Position numbers and translations under genes: made by a program. DNA of 64,000 bases from Pedobacter nyackensis (GTDB lineage: Bacteria > Bacteroidota > Bacteroidia > Sphingobacteriales > Sphingobacteriaceae). Of the stretch, positions 18,195 through 28,482 are shown one piece after another (position 1 is the stretch's first letter; the number at the start of each line of letters is the position of its first letter). The notes beneath the pieces are model-generated. The model was not told the origin of the DNA. It saw only the letters and a program-made list of their open reading frames with translations, and did no database searches. The stretch lies in the NCBI RefSeq assembly GCF_900176505.1, contig NZ_FWYB01000007.1:227407-291406 (forward strand), in the 5' to 3' direction.

Positions 18195-19187
18195 ATGAAA
18201 ACTTTAAACTTAACATCAGCATTATTCATCGTATTGATCGCCTTAGGCGTAGCATGTAAAAAAGAGAACGCTGGCGATGACAGGAACAACACCGTAAACT
18301 CAGCAAAAGAATTCACCGCTAAATTTGGTGCACAAAAACAATCCAAAGAAATCAACGCTTCTGCACTTCCTCAAACGATAACATTTTTAGATGGTACTAA
18401 AGTTACTTTCCCTGTAGGTTCATTAACCAAAGGTGGTGTGGCAGTAACCGGAAATGTAACGGTTGAAGTTTATGAGGTATTGAAAAGAAGTGCTGTAATA
18501 TTTACTGGTGCAAATACCAACCATTCATCAGGTGCTCCGCTGGTATCAGATGGTTTTATTTTTATCGATGTGAAGGCAAATGGACTTAGCGTAGATCAGA
18601 ACCTGGCAGTACCCATTAAAATCGCAATTCCTGCTAAAAGAGATGGGGCTACCCAGCTTTGGGTTGGTGTAGACCAAGGCGGAGAAAAACCACTTGTTGC
18701 GGCCGCAGCTAATCAGATGGCATGGGCAGCACCAAGAAACGCCAATGGTGTAGGTATGAAAGAAGTAAGCGCATCTCAATCGGCCTTTACATTTGACTTC
18801 GGAAATCTGGGTTGGGTAAACTGCGATACCTTTTATGCCAACAGCAGCCCTAAAACAACAGTACGTGTAGAAGTATTAAATAACCCGGGCACAATGGCTA
18901 GTTTCCATGCCTATAGTGGCGAAACCTTTGTATACTACTGTGCGAAAGGTGCTAATGTAGTTGCTCAATTGTATACTCCTGATGGTGCGAACAAAGTAAA
19001 AAGTTACGACAACAGTATGCCAATTGGTTCTCAGGGTCGTATGCTTTCCTTCTCTATTAAAGATGGTAAATTCTACTATGCAGTTCAGGATATCACCATC
19101 AGCGCAAACCAGAACCTAACCATGACTTTAACAGAAACTACTGAAGCGACCATACAAGCTGCCATCAGCAGCCTGGACAATTATTAA
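18195..19187 (+). CDS. Putative lipoprotein with ZU5-like beta domain
   Basis: The 330-residue product starts with a lipoprotein signal (MKTLNLTSALFIVLIALGVAC, lipobox GVAC). Residues 50-145 have a pattern like the ZU5/adhesion-type beta domain of Bacteroidetes surface proteins: TFLDGTKVTFPVGSL, then GNVTVEVYEVLKRS. The C-terminal half is beta-rich and unassigned. It is divergent from the ECF sigma gene and ends at a hairpin terminator, so it is its own transcription unit. It is a plausible target or sensor of the neighbouring sigma/anti-sigma pair. The ZU5 comparison is tentative. Confidence 0.75.
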   Translation: MKTLNLTSALFIVLIALGVACKKENAGDDRNNTVNSAKEFTAKFGAQKQSKEINASALPQTITFLDGTKVTFPVGSLTKGGVAVTGNVTVEVYEVLKRSAVIFTGANTNHSSGAPLVSDGFIFIDVKANGLSVDQNLAVPIKIAIPAKRDGATQLWVGVDQGGEKPLVAAAANQMAWAAPRNANGVGMKEVSASQSAFTFDFGNLGWVNCDTFYANSSPKTTVRVEVLNNPGTMASFHAYSGETFVYYCAKGANVVAQLYTPDGANKVKSYDNSMPIGSQGRMLSFSIKDGKFYYAVQDITISANQNLTMTLTETTEATIQAAISSLDNY

Positions 19188-19210
19188 GCTCCCTAATCAA
19201 TACACAATGG

Positions 19211-19245
19211 AAAGGTTGTATCATTAAAAATGGTACAGCCTTTTT
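19211..19245 (+). terminator. Rho-independent terminator after the lipoprotein gene
   Basis: AAAGGTTGTA (19211-19220) pairs with TACAGCCTTT (19234-19243) with one G-U pair and a 13-nt loop. The right arm runs into a T tract ending at 19245. It lies 24 bp after the lipoprotein stop. Confidence 0.7.
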
Positions 19246-19310
19246 CCCGTTTTATTTTTAATGATAAACACGCATCATTTTAAGATATATTGTTAAATTT
19301 ATTTCTGAGT

Positions 19311-21395
19311 ATGAAAAGACTGCTACAATTACGCGTACTATTTTTCGGAACATTTTTAGCAACATCACTTGTTGCACCTGCACTATATGCGCAAAAACAG
19401 CTACCGGGCTTAACTAAGCCCAATCCTGCTTTAACTATGCCAGCAGATACCGTTCCGGCAATCATCAATCACACTGTAGAAAACGGTGTAGTAAAGTTCA
19501 GTTCAGTGTTGCGACCGCTTCGTCAGATTGCCGGCGCTCCCGAACCCTTTTATAGTTATTTTTGGGAATTTGGCGATGGGCAGTTCTCCTTCGAAAAAGA
19601 ACCGCAGCATAGCTTTCCGGATGATTTAAAATACGATGTTCGTTTATTTGCGACCAACAGTTATGATGATGGGAAGCGTCCGCCTACCAGACCTAAGCCT
19701 TTAAAACCGGGAAGTAGCAGACCTGTACTTGCGGCCAATAAATCAGCAGAACCTGCTTTCTTTAAATCGGGTGGTTCGATAGAGATGAAAACGAATTGTA
19801 TGCCGAAACCCGGAGATGACATGATGCTGGTTCTAGGTTACCGCAATAAGCCCGAAAATGGAATAGCAAACCTTAATGGTACACTGGCGATACTATTTAA
19901 CGATAAAGAATTTACGAAGGATAATTTTGAACTTGCTGAGGCGCGTACTTACCACAATGAAAAGAAAACTTCTCTTGATAAATATGGTACCGTAGCTGCT
20001 TTAAAGTTAAGTCGCTATGACCCTTTTTATGCCGCGCTAAATGGTCCAAACTCCAATGAGACTAATCATGTTGTTTTTGATCCGGAGGGCACAGCATTGA
20101 TTAAAGAGAAAATGGTAGCTTACCGCAAAACTGAAAGCTGGAAATTTGAAAACCTGAAAGCCGGTGAAGAAAAGTTTGTATTCCTGCAATTTAAAACTAC
20201 GCCGGAGATGATTAAGGATACCAATGCGGTGGTAAAACTAACCGGTATGTTTATTCCCGACAATCCGCTGGCCACAACAGATTTGTTTACCATCGAACTT
20301 CAGATTGTAGCCTCGCATGACCCCAATAAGATGATGTTGAAAAACAGCAGGATGAACTTCCGTTTTACGGGTAAAAACAAAAAACTAACCTATAAGGTGA
20401 GATTTCAAAATACGGGCAAGGGACCAGCGAAAAAGGTTGATGTAGGCGTTGCTATCGCCGAAATATTGGATAAAGGATCTATTGAGATATTGGATTCTAA
20501 ACCAAAAGTAATCCTTAGCAAGGATGCTTATGCCAATCAAAGTTGCCTGGATACAGTTAGTGTGGCAGATAGCATGCATTTTGTATTTAAAAATATTTAT
20601 CTGCCGGGTATGCAGCAGAAAGGGGTTAATGATGCCGACTCGACCATGGGCTTTATTGAGTACAAGATTGGCTTTAAGGCAAAACCTAAAAAGCTGCCAT
20701 TTAAAAGCGGAGCGGCTATTGTGTTCGACAAGAATGAGCCAATCTATACCAACAGGGCAACAGGAAGATATAAAATGGGTTTATCTCCGGGAATTATTGC
20801 CGGTTATGGTTTCCCCTTTAAAAATGGCAACACGCCCTTTTCCGGACAAAAGAACATCACCTTTGGTGTTAGTTTAGCTCCCTATGCCCCACACAGGTAT
20901 TACTGGCAGGTAGAATTGTATGCGAGTTCATTCGCTGAAAAAGAATACCTGATTAAAAGAACGCCCGGGACTGAAAGACTTGTTCCTATTGTGGTTAATG
21001 GGAAACAGCAGGAGGCCAGACTTAAGTACGTTGATAGCACAGCGCGTACAAAGGTGTTAACCATTAATATTGTTCCGCTGCAAATGCGTTATAATTTCAA
21101 TAAGTACATTGGTGCAGGTATTGGCACCCTGGTTTCTTTCAATATTGATGAGCAGTCGACCCCTGGTAAACAGGGCTTGTATGAACTTTTGAGCGCTACC
21201 GGAACTGGTGAGCAGGTTACCCTTAAAAAAACATTCGACAAAGTCAGCAAAAGCTTTAATGATTTCCAGAACACGTTGTTCACTGATATACAGGTAGGAA
21301 AAGTACATGTAGGTCCTTCCATTGGTTTCAGGTATTTATACACATTTCAGGGTTCAGACAATAGGTTAATTACTTATTTAACATGGAAGTTTTAG
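19311..21395 (+). CDS. PKD-domain protein with C-terminal outer-membrane-like region
   Basis: Starting at the ATG at 19311, the product has 694 residues. The signal peptide ends ALYAQ (about residue 28). A PKD domain follows at about 45-110 (YSYFWEFGDGQFSFEKEPQHSF). Residues 320-480 resemble the repeat seen before type IX sorting tails (LTYKVRFQNTGKGPAKKVDVGV). The last 200 residues alternate beta strands and end LITYLTWKF, like an outer-membrane barrel. It overlaps the CHAT gene start by 13 bp, so the two are coupled. It may be an outer-membrane partner or exporter for the CHAT protein; that is inference. Confidence 0.78.
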   Translation: MKRLLQLRVLFFGTFLATSLVAPALYAQKQLPGLTKPNPALTMPADTVPAIINHTVENGVVKFSSVLRPLRQIAGAPEPFYSYFWEFGDGQFSFEKEPQHSFPDDLKYDVRLFATNSYDDGKRPPTRPKPLKPGSSRPVLAANKSAEPAFFKSGGSIEMKTNCMPKPGDDMMLVLGYRNKPENGIANLNGTLAILFNDKEFTKDNFELAEARTYHNEKKTSLDKYGTVAALKLSRYDPFYAALNGPNSNETNHVVFDPEGTALIKEKMVAYRKTESWKFENLKAGEEKFVFLQFKTTPEMIKDTNAVVKLTGMFIPDNPLATTDLFTIELQIVASHDPNKMMLKNSRMNFRFTGKNKKLTYKVRFQNTGKGPAKKVDVGVAIAEILDKGSIEILDSKPKVILSKDAYANQSCLDTVSVADSMHFVFKNIYLPGMQQKGVNDADSTMGFIEYKIGFKAKPKKLPFKSGAAIVFDKNEPIYTNRATGRYKMGLSPGIIAGYGFPFKNGNTPFSGQKNITFGVSLAPYAPHRYYWQVELYASSFAEKEYLIKRTPGTERLVPIVVNGKQQEARLKYVDSTARTKVLTINIVPLQMRYNFNKYIGAGIGTLVSFNIDEQSTPGKQGLYELLSATGTGEQVTLKKTFDKVSKSFNDFQNTLFTDIQVGKVHVGPSIGFRYLYTFQGSDNRLITYLTWKF

Positions 21396-24106
21396 CGAGA
21401 ATTCTTCTTGTTTATCTTTCACTTTCTGGTTTTGCTGTTGCTGCGCAGCATCCGGTAAGCATTCCGCAGCCGATTGTTAAAACCCTCGATTCATTAAAAG
21501 AAAAGGACAACCTGACTGATTGGTTATATACGAGGATAGATTACAGCTATGGCAGTCCTCGTCAGACTCTCCCTTTTTTAATGCGTACTGAACGGGAAAG
21601 ATGGCGCAAGCCCCAATCTACTCCAGAAAAAGAAGCCTGGTTGATGCTACTGAGCAACCAGGGATATAACCAGATGTACACGGGTAATATCCTTAACTCT
21701 ATCAATTGTTATGAACAGGCATATAATTACGCCATCGACCATAAGCTCAATGTAGAGGGTATTGCAGACTATGTTTTAAAGCCCTGGGCCAATAACTATA
21801 CCCGTTTGGGTGATTATGAGAAGGCTTTGTTTATCCAGCAAAGAACACTGGATTATGCAAAGCGAGAACATAATGATGCTTTAGCTGTCTCTGTTTACAA
21901 CAATATGGCCATCTCCTACCGCTCACTAGGTGATTTTAAAAAAGCAGAGGAATGCATCCTCCTTGGTACTAAAAAAGCGGCTCCCGGCTCTTCAGCGCTT
22001 ATTTTGCTCGACAATACTTTGGCTGACATATACTTTGATAAAGATGAGCTTGAACTGGCTGAACAGGTTATTGCAAGAAACATTTCCCGTCAGCAAAAGC
22101 TAAAACCTAATTCTGAAACGGCTTACTGGCTTTTGAGCAGCTATATCACTTCGGGTGATATCCACAGAAAAAAACAGCATTTTACCACTGCACGGAACAA
22201 CTATCAGCAGGCGCTGGTCATTAATGATCAATACTATAAGGGAAACAGGTTAAGAGAAAAAGCTTATATATTTATCCAACTGGGTAAAATTAAGCTTGCT
22301 CAAAAACAGCCTACCGAAGCATTAACCTATTTTAACCAGGTGCTAAGTACGTTTGGTATTACTGATACTGCACTGCGGATCAATGCAGATAGGATATTTG
22401 GCGACAACCGTCTGGTTGATGTATTTTACCAAAAATCACTAGCCTATAACCAAATGGGGTTACAAAAAGAGGCTTTGGAGAACATTCGCTTCTCTTTACT
22501 ATCGGCAGATCGGATACGTTTTGAGCTTGCAGATGTAAAAACAAAACAACGCTTTCAGGCGGAAACTAAACAAATGGCAGAAAAAGCGATTGCCATTGCT
22601 TTTAGCCTGCTTGGGAAAACAAATCAGCATAGCTATGCGGAAATCATTATAGCGATCATTGAACAAACCAGGGCACGCACCTTGCTAGACGACATCCGCA
22701 GCAATGAACAACAATTAACCCGGTCGACAAAAGACCCTTTATTTCAGGAAAAAGCAAAGTTGGAGCAAGCCATCGCCTACAATGAGAAAGAATTGCTGCA
22801 AGGTGCTGAAGATCCCATAGAGATCGAAAAACGGAATGCTGAACTTAAATTTAAACTCGAAGGCATTGAAAAAAATATAGCTCAACGTTATCCTTCACTG
22901 GCAACTGGTAAGGAAATGTTGCTAGCGGCTGATAACCTATTAAAGCAGCTTCCGCGAACTGCTCATTTCATAGAATTCTTTTCCGGTACCGACCACCTTT
23001 ATGTAGCAGAAATTTACAACCGAAGGGTAAAACACATCAGAAGGATTTCTAATGCAAGGCAGGTGAAACAGCAGATATTCGATTTTGTAAACACTTATTA
23101 CCGAAGGGGTCCGGCGGCAATGATGAACCAGCCAAAGTCGTTTTTCATGGCTTCCAATCAGATTTACAAAACTTTACTGGGGAGTTTTAATTTTCCTAAA
23201 AATGAACCACTCATTATTATTCCGGACGAGGTGATTGGATATCTCTCTTTTGATGGCCTGGTTACCAGTAACAATTATCAGCCTGATATTGCGAGCTGGC
23301 CTTTTGTAATTAAAGATCTTTCTGTTGCTTATGCCTTTTCCATACAAACCTGGCTAAAGCAATCAACGAAAAAAACAGAGCATAAAGGCTTTGCAGGTTT
23401 GTTTGTCACCCACCAGCATAAAAACAAGCAGTTCATTCCAGCGGTTGCTAAAGAAGCCGAATCCATAGAAAAGATAGTAGCCGGTGATTTCAGGAGAGAT
23501 GAGGATGCCGGGGTAAAAGATTTTTTCAATGCTTTTGACCAGGCCAATGTATTACACATCAGCACCCACTCCTATTTATCCGGTTTACAAAGGGAGCCAA
23601 CCTTATCTTTTGAGGATGAGCCGGTATTCTTGTTCGAACTATCAGCGCGAAAAGCTGCCCCAGACCTGGTGGTATTGAGTGCCTGCCGGACAGCGGACGG
23701 AATGATGAACAGCGGTGAGGGCATCATCAGTTTAAGCAGGGGCTTTGCTGCCATAGGCACAGGTGGCACTATTGCCGGCTTATGGAATGTTAATGATCAG
23801 GCTGCCTCAGAAATTACAGCTGCATGCTATCAAAATATGCTTGCGGGACAGAAAATCAGCATTGCCCTGCACCATGCCAAACTAGACTGGCTACTAAACA
23901 AACAAAGACCTGCACAGGAATACCTGCCCTATTACTGGGATGCACTGATTTATATGGGCTACGACAAAAAAGTAAACCTACAAGCTGCCCATAATCGTAT
24001 CATCGATTATGGGCAGCTTGCAGCGCTTATACTTGTTGCTATTTTAGGCATATATTACCTGCTAAAGGTTAAAAAGAGATCTATTTCGCCTGCTTCAGTA
24101 TCGTAA
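21383..24106 (+). CDS. Exported TPR-CHAT (caspase-like) protein with C-terminal membrane anchor
   Basis: The 907-residue protein has a Sec signal peptide (VAAQ, about residue 21). Several TPRs follow at about 85-350, with a helical coiled segment at about 430-510. The C-terminal CHAT domain covers about 590-860. The caspase-type dyad is visible as H729 (HISTH) and C768 (LSACRT), followed by the usual GEGIISLSRGF and AGLWNVND motifs. One transmembrane helix near residues 878-898 precedes a positively charged tail, predicting an inner-membrane protein with its protease in the periplasm. The gene starts inside the end of the PKD-barrel gene and overlaps glgB tail to tail by 26 bp. Substrate unknown. 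Confidence 0.9.
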   Translation: MEVLARILLVYLSLSGFAVAAQHPVSIPQPIVKTLDSLKEKDNLTDWLYTRIDYSYGSPRQTLPFLMRTERERWRKPQSTPEKEAWLMLLSNQGYNQMYTGNILNSINCYEQAYNYAIDHKLNVEGIADYVLKPWANNYTRLGDYEKALFIQQRTLDYAKREHNDALAVSVYNNMAISYRSLGDFKKAEECILLGTKKAAPGSSALILLDNTLADIYFDKDELELAEQVIARNISRQQKLKPNSETAYWLLSSYITSGDIHRKKQHFTTARNNYQQALVINDQYYKGNRLREKAYIFIQLGKIKLAQKQPTEALTYFNQVLSTFGITDTALRINADRIFGDNRLVDVFYQKSLAYNQMGLQKEALENIRFSLLSADRIRFELADVKTKQRFQAETKQMAEKAIAIAFSLLGKTNQHSYAEIIIAIIEQTRARTLLDDIRSNEQQLTRSTKDPLFQEKAKLEQAIAYNEKELLQGAEDPIEIEKRNAELKFKLEGIEKNIAQRYPSLATGKEMLLAADNLLKQLPRTAHFIEFFSGTDHLYVAEIYNRRVKHIRRISNARQVKQQIFDFVNTYYRRGPAAMMNQPKSFFMASNQIYKTLLGSFNFPKNEPLIIIPDEVIGYLSFDGLVTSNNYQPDIASWPFVIKDLSVAYAFSIQTWLKQSTKKTEHKGFAGLFVTHQHKNKQFIPAVAKEAESIEKIVAGDFRRDEDAGVKDFFNAFDQANVLHISTHSYLSGLQREPTLSFEDEPVFLFELSARKAAPDLVVLSACRTADGMMNSGEGIISLSRGFAAIGTGGTIAGLWNVNDQAASEITAACYQNMLAGQKISIALHHAKLDWLLNKQRPAQEYLPYYWDALIYMGYDKKVNLQAAHNRIIDYGQLAALILVAILGIYYLLKVKKRSISPASVS

Positions 24107-25991
24107 CAGCCAAAGGAGGTACATTCAACAAGATAGAATACTCTCTGTTATGGCAATCTATTTTTTCCGGCTGGATTACCTTGGTGTTCAGCTTTCCGCT
24201 ACCAAAAAACTCTTTGGCATCGGTATTAAATATTTCTTTCCATTTCGCTTTAAAAGGCAGTCCTACTCTATAGTTTTCTCTGTATACAGGGGTTAAATTT
24301 AAAACTACAATCAATGTATCCTTTGCCTTTTTCCCCTTTCTGATATAGATATATATCGAATGCCTCGCATCATCTGCGTTGATCCATTCAAAGCCCTCAA
24401 AAGAAAAACTATGTTCGTATAAAGCCGGTTCTGAAGTATATAGTTTATTAATCGCCCTAACGGTTTTTTGCATGGCAAGATGCGGTGCATGTTGCAACAG
24501 ATGCCAGTCTAACGAACTTTTAAAATCCCATTCATGCGTTTGTGCAAACTCATTGCCCATAAACAAAAGCTTGGTACCAGGTTGGGTAAACATATAGGCA
24601 TACAACACCCGCAGGTTGGCAAACTTCTGCCACTCATCACCCGGCATTTTATAAATCATTGATGATTTACCATGTACCACTTCATCATGCGAGAAAGGGA
24701 GCATAAAGTTCTCGCTAAAGGCATAAGTAATGTTAAAGGTAAGCTGATAATGATGGTATCTTCTGTTGATAGGATCGTTTTTAAAATACTTCAGCGTATC
24801 ATTCATCCAGCCCATCATCCATTTCATTCCAAAGCCTAAACCTCCTTCATGCACGGGATGGGTAACACCGGGATAAGTACTGCTTTCTTCAGCAATGGTA
24901 TGTACGCCTTCATAGTTACCATATACAGCAACATTAAGGTCTTTAAGAAATTCAATAGCTCCTAAATTCTCTCTTCCACCATACTGATTGGTAGCAGCAT
25001 CTTCCGCCTTGCGGGAAAAATCGAAATAAAGCATAGATGCTACGGCATCGACTCTTAAACCATCTATATGAAACTTATCCAGCCAATAGAGGGCGTTGCT
25101 GATTAAAAATGAGCGGACTTCATTCCTGTCGTAATTAAATATATACGATTTCCAATCGGGATGAAAGCCTTTACGCATATCCGCATGTTCGTACAAATGC
25201 GTACCATCGAAATGGTAAAGTCCATGCGCATCACCGGGGAAATGTGAGGGCACCCAATCTAAAATTACTGCAATATCATTTTTATGCAGTTCGTTAATCA
25301 GGTACATTAATTCCTGCGGCGTACCATGTCTTGAACTTGCTGCAAAATACCCGGTGATCTGGTAGCCCCATGAAGGAAAATAGGGATACTCCATTATAGG
25401 CATAAACTCTACATGGGTAAAGCCCATATCCAGTAAATATGGTACCAGGCTATTGGCGATTTCAACATAGGTTAATACCCGGGCCGGTTCATTCGGATCG
25501 CGTTGCCAGGAGCCCAGGTGCACTTCATAAACCGACATGGGTTTATCTAAAGCGTTTAACTTAGCCCGTTTGTTTAGCCAGGTTTTATCTTTCCATTTAT
25601 AATCATTATCCCAAACGATAGAAGCCGTTTGAGGCGGGTGTTCCCACCTTTTTGCATATGGATCGCCTTTTTCTACGTCTACCCCATCAAAACCTTTAAC
25701 CAGGAATTTATAGAGTTGGCCCTTGGCAACACTGGGGATAAAGCCTTCCCAGATGCCTGAGCTATCGAGACGCCTGTTTAAGGGATGAACGGAGCGATTC
25801 CAATCGTTAAAATCACCAATGACATGTACAGCCTGCGCATTTGGTGCCCAAACCGAGAAATAAGTCCCGTCTACATCATCTACATTAATAAGATGTGCGC
25901 CAAACTTTTCATACAATCGAAAGTGCTTACCGGATACAAATAGAGAAATGTCAAATTCACTGAAAAGGCTATGCGCAAGCACTTGGTTCAT
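24081..25991 (-). CDS. glgB: 1,4-alpha-glucan branching enzyme
   Basis: This 636-residue GH13 enzyme makes alpha-1,6 branches in glycogen. It has a CBM48 domain (YFSVWAPNAQAVHVIGDF, about 43-130) and a catalytic TIM barrel. The nucleophile is D315 (GLRVDAV) and the acid/base is E368 (TIAEES). The transition-state Asp is in FSHDEVVHG, and a C-terminal beta domain follows. Its ATG overlaps the stop of the GH31 gene by one base, so the two are coupled. The 3' end overlaps the CHAT gene on the other strand. Glycogen synthase is not in the window. Confidence 0.97.
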   Translation of the reverse strand: MNQVLAHSLFSEFDISLFVSGKHFRLYEKFGAHLINVDDVDGTYFSVWAPNAQAVHVIGDFNDWNRSVHPLNRRLDSSGIWEGFIPSVAKGQLYKFLVKGFDGVDVEKGDPYAKRWEHPPQTASIVWDNDYKWKDKTWLNKRAKLNALDKPMSVYEVHLGSWQRDPNEPARVLTYVEIANSLVPYLLDMGFTHVEFMPIMEYPYFPSWGYQITGYFAASSRHGTPQELMYLINELHKNDIAVILDWVPSHFPGDAHGLYHFDGTHLYEHADMRKGFHPDWKSYIFNYDRNEVRSFLISNALYWLDKFHIDGLRVDAVASMLYFDFSRKAEDAATNQYGGRENLGAIEFLKDLNVAVYGNYEGVHTIAEESSTYPGVTHPVHEGGLGFGMKWMMGWMNDTLKYFKNDPINRRYHHYQLTFNITYAFSENFMLPFSHDEVVHGKSSMIYKMPGDEWQKFANLRVLYAYMFTQPGTKLLFMGNEFAQTHEWDFKSSLDWHLLQHAPHLAMQKTVRAINKLYTSEPALYEHSFSFEGFEWINADDARHSIYIYIRKGKKAKDTLIVVLNLTPVYRENYRVGLPFKAKWKEIFNTDAKEFFGSGKLNTKVIQPEKIDCHNREYSILLNVPPLAVTILKQAK

Positions 25992-28459
25992 TAGTTATAT
26001 ATTTTTATGCTGGTGAAATTCTTATTTGATTTAAAACGCAGGCAATTGTTTTCATCCATTTGATAGTCGGACACATCTACTTCATCAATGGTAATCTTGT
26101 TTACATTAAAAGGTAATCCAATGATATTATAATTATACGACTCGTAATTTGGTGTATACAGGCCATTAACTGTTTGTTCTATGCTCAGCAGGTATTGTGT
26201 TCCATTTACACAGAATTTCTTTTCAGAATAGATATCTTGTTCATAAGCAAAGGTATCTCCATGATCTTCAAACAGGAATGAGTTTACCTCATAGTCTGTG
26301 TAATATACATTTAATAATACTTCTTCGATGTTTTTTTCGCCTACATACTGCATCACCGGATATTCGGGAATTACGGATCCTGCTCTTACAAATAACGGCA
26401 TATGATCTAAGGGTGCCTTGATATTATGCTCGCTTTCACCAGTCAGGATTTCGTGTGTCCAGAAATTATACCATTTACCTTTTGGCAGGTAAACCATTCG
26501 TGAAGTAGCACCTTGCTCCAATACAGGACAAACTAAAATCTTGTCGCCAAAAGTAAACTCGTCCTGGCGGAAACTTGTGCTTGGATTCTCCTGTTCCAGC
26601 ATAACCAATGGTCGGAGGATAGGGAATCCATAACGATGATGCTCCCAGAACACGGAGTATAGATATGGCATCAAACGGTATCTCAATTCAATATAAGTTC
26701 TGTTGATACTGGTATATGGCTCGCCAAAGCTCCATGGCTCACGTTCAGCGGTATCACCTGCAGAGTGGGCACGCATAAATGGCGAGAAGGTACCAAGCTG
26801 AATCCAACGGGTAAACAATTCGCCATCAGGTTCTCCACTAAAACCGCCAATATCTGTTCCGCAGAAAGGCACACCCGAAATTGACATGCGCTGACATTGG
26901 ATATTGCCTATTTTAAGGTGTTCCCAGGTAGCTACGTTGTCGCCTGTCCACACACAGCCATAGCGTTGCATCCCTGAATACCCTGCGCGGGTGATAGTAA
27001 ATGGACGCTTGTTGCGCATTAATTTTTTAAGTCCGTCGTAAGTAGAACGGACCATCTGCATCCCATAAACATTATGTGCTTTACGGTGCGAACCTCTGTA
27101 ACCTTCGAAGTTATGTCGTACGTCATTAGGAAAAGTACCTGAGCCAAATACTGCAGGCTCGTTCATATCATTCCAAACACCGGCAACGCCCATATCAACC
27201 AGTCCTTTATACAAATTACCCCACCATTCGCGCACGGTAGGATTGGTAAAATCTGGGAACTGACACCTGCCTGGCCAAACATGACCTTCCATGAAATAAT
27301 CATCACTACGGCGGCAGAAATAGTTATTCTCTTTTCCTTCTTTAAAAACCCAATAATTGTCGTCCACTTTAATACCAGGATCGATCATAACCACAGTTTT
27401 GAACCCATCATTGGCCAGTTCCTTAATCATCCTCTTAGGATCAGGAAAGTGGCTTTTATTCCAGGTAAAACAACGATAGCCATCCATATAGTCGATATCC
27501 AGATAAATGGCATCACATGGTATACTTCTGGATCTGAAACCTTCCGCTATTTCCTTCACCTTTTTTTCAGGGTAATAACTCCATCGGCATTGGTGATATC
27601 CTAAAGCCCATTTTGGCGGCATTGGATGTGTTCCGGTAAGACTTTGATATCTTTTTACCACGTCCATTAAATGTGGACCATGGATGTAATAATATTGCAA
27701 TTCGCCACCATCTGCCCAGAAACTGGTTTTCGTTTGGTCTTCTTTCCCGAAATCAAAATAAGAACGGAAAGTATTGTCGAAGAAGATCCCATAGGCAGCC
27801 TGGTGGTGTACGCCTGTATAAAAAGGAATGGTACGGTACAAAGGATCCTGATCCCAGCCAAAAGAATAGGCATCTGTATTCCAATTCTGGAAATGCCTTC
27901 CTTTTAAGTTCATGTTTCCGGATTTGTCGCCCAGCCCAAAGAAATTCTCATCAGGGAGGCACTTTTTGGTAGCGTATACATAGTAACCACCAAATTCTAC
28001 ATTCTCCTCCCAGTGCATAGCCTGGTCATCCTCACTCATCACCATCTGACTTCTGTTATCCAGAAAAGACACATTGAAGTCGCTTTTTCTGATTTTACAG
28101 GTTACGGTGTTGGTAGAAATGGCATAATGGGCTTCCTGCTCTTCCATTTTAAAGGTGGTAACCTTTTGATCAACCACCGGGACAGCGTAAGAAAAATCCT
28201 CCAGGAAAACTCCATGTGGAGCTAGTCTGACTCTGATGATCTCATCACTTACTACCCGAATCTCAACCTGGGCATCACCATCTGAAAAATAGAACTTATT
28301 TCCCTCGGCATGAACCTGCTCCACTGCGCTAAGGTATTTTTTTACGATTGGTTTAGGTCCTGAAACCGGATTGTTTAAATGCTGCACTGATTCTTCAGCT
28401 TCAATCCCCTTATCTAATTGCTCGTTATATATATGCTGTTGTTCATTTAACTCTTCCAT
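25991..28459 (-). CDS. Glycoside hydrolase family 31 alpha-glucosidase
   Basis: The 822-residue protein has the GH31 N-terminal beta-sandwich, then a catalytic barrel with the signature GVWNDMNEPAVF (nucleophile D431) and the acid/base D507 in WTGDNVATWEHL. Beta-sandwich domains follow, probably including DUF5110. No signal peptide is visible, so it is likely cytoplasmic and acts on alpha-glucans or maltooligosaccharides. It is translationally coupled to glgB, which fits glycogen or maltodextrin metabolism. Alpha-xylosidase activity is also found in this family and cannot be excluded by sequence alone. Confidence 0.94.
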   Translation of the reverse strand: MEELNEQQHIYNEQLDKGIEAEESVQHLNNPVSGPKPIVKKYLSAVEQVHAEGNKFYFSDGDAQVEIRVVSDEIIRVRLAPHGVFLEDFSYAVPVVDQKVTTFKMEEQEAHYAISTNTVTCKIRKSDFNVSFLDNRSQMVMSEDDQAMHWEENVEFGGYYVYATKKCLPDENFFGLGDKSGNMNLKGRHFQNWNTDAYSFGWDQDPLYRTIPFYTGVHHQAAYGIFFDNTFRSYFDFGKEDQTKTSFWADGGELQYYYIHGPHLMDVVKRYQSLTGTHPMPPKWALGYHQCRWSYYPEKKVKEIAEGFRSRSIPCDAIYLDIDYMDGYRCFTWNKSHFPDPKRMIKELANDGFKTVVMIDPGIKVDDNYWVFKEGKENNYFCRRSDDYFMEGHVWPGRCQFPDFTNPTVREWWGNLYKGLVDMGVAGVWNDMNEPAVFGSGTFPNDVRHNFEGYRGSHRKAHNVYGMQMVRSTYDGLKKLMRNKRPFTITRAGYSGMQRYGCVWTGDNVATWEHLKIGNIQCQRMSISGVPFCGTDIGGFSGEPDGELFTRWIQLGTFSPFMRAHSAGDTAEREPWSFGEPYTSINRTYIELRYRLMPYLYSVFWEHHRYGFPILRPLVMLEQENPSTSFRQDEFTFGDKILVCPVLEQGATSRMVYLPKGKWYNFWTHEILTGESEHNIKAPLDHMPLFVRAGSVIPEYPVMQYVGEKNIEEVLLNVYYTDYEVNSFLFEDHGDTFAYEQDIYSEKKFCVNGTQYLLSIEQTVNGLYTPNYESYNYNIIGLPFNVNKITIDEVDVSDYQMDENNCLRFKSNKNFTSIKIYN

Positions 28460-28482
28460 AAAAACTCCCTTAGGTAAAAAAC

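Noticed and set aside
21057..21343. Minus-strand open frames inside the PKD-barrel gene
   Set aside because: They lie wholly within a real gene, overlap each other and have no recognisable protein features.
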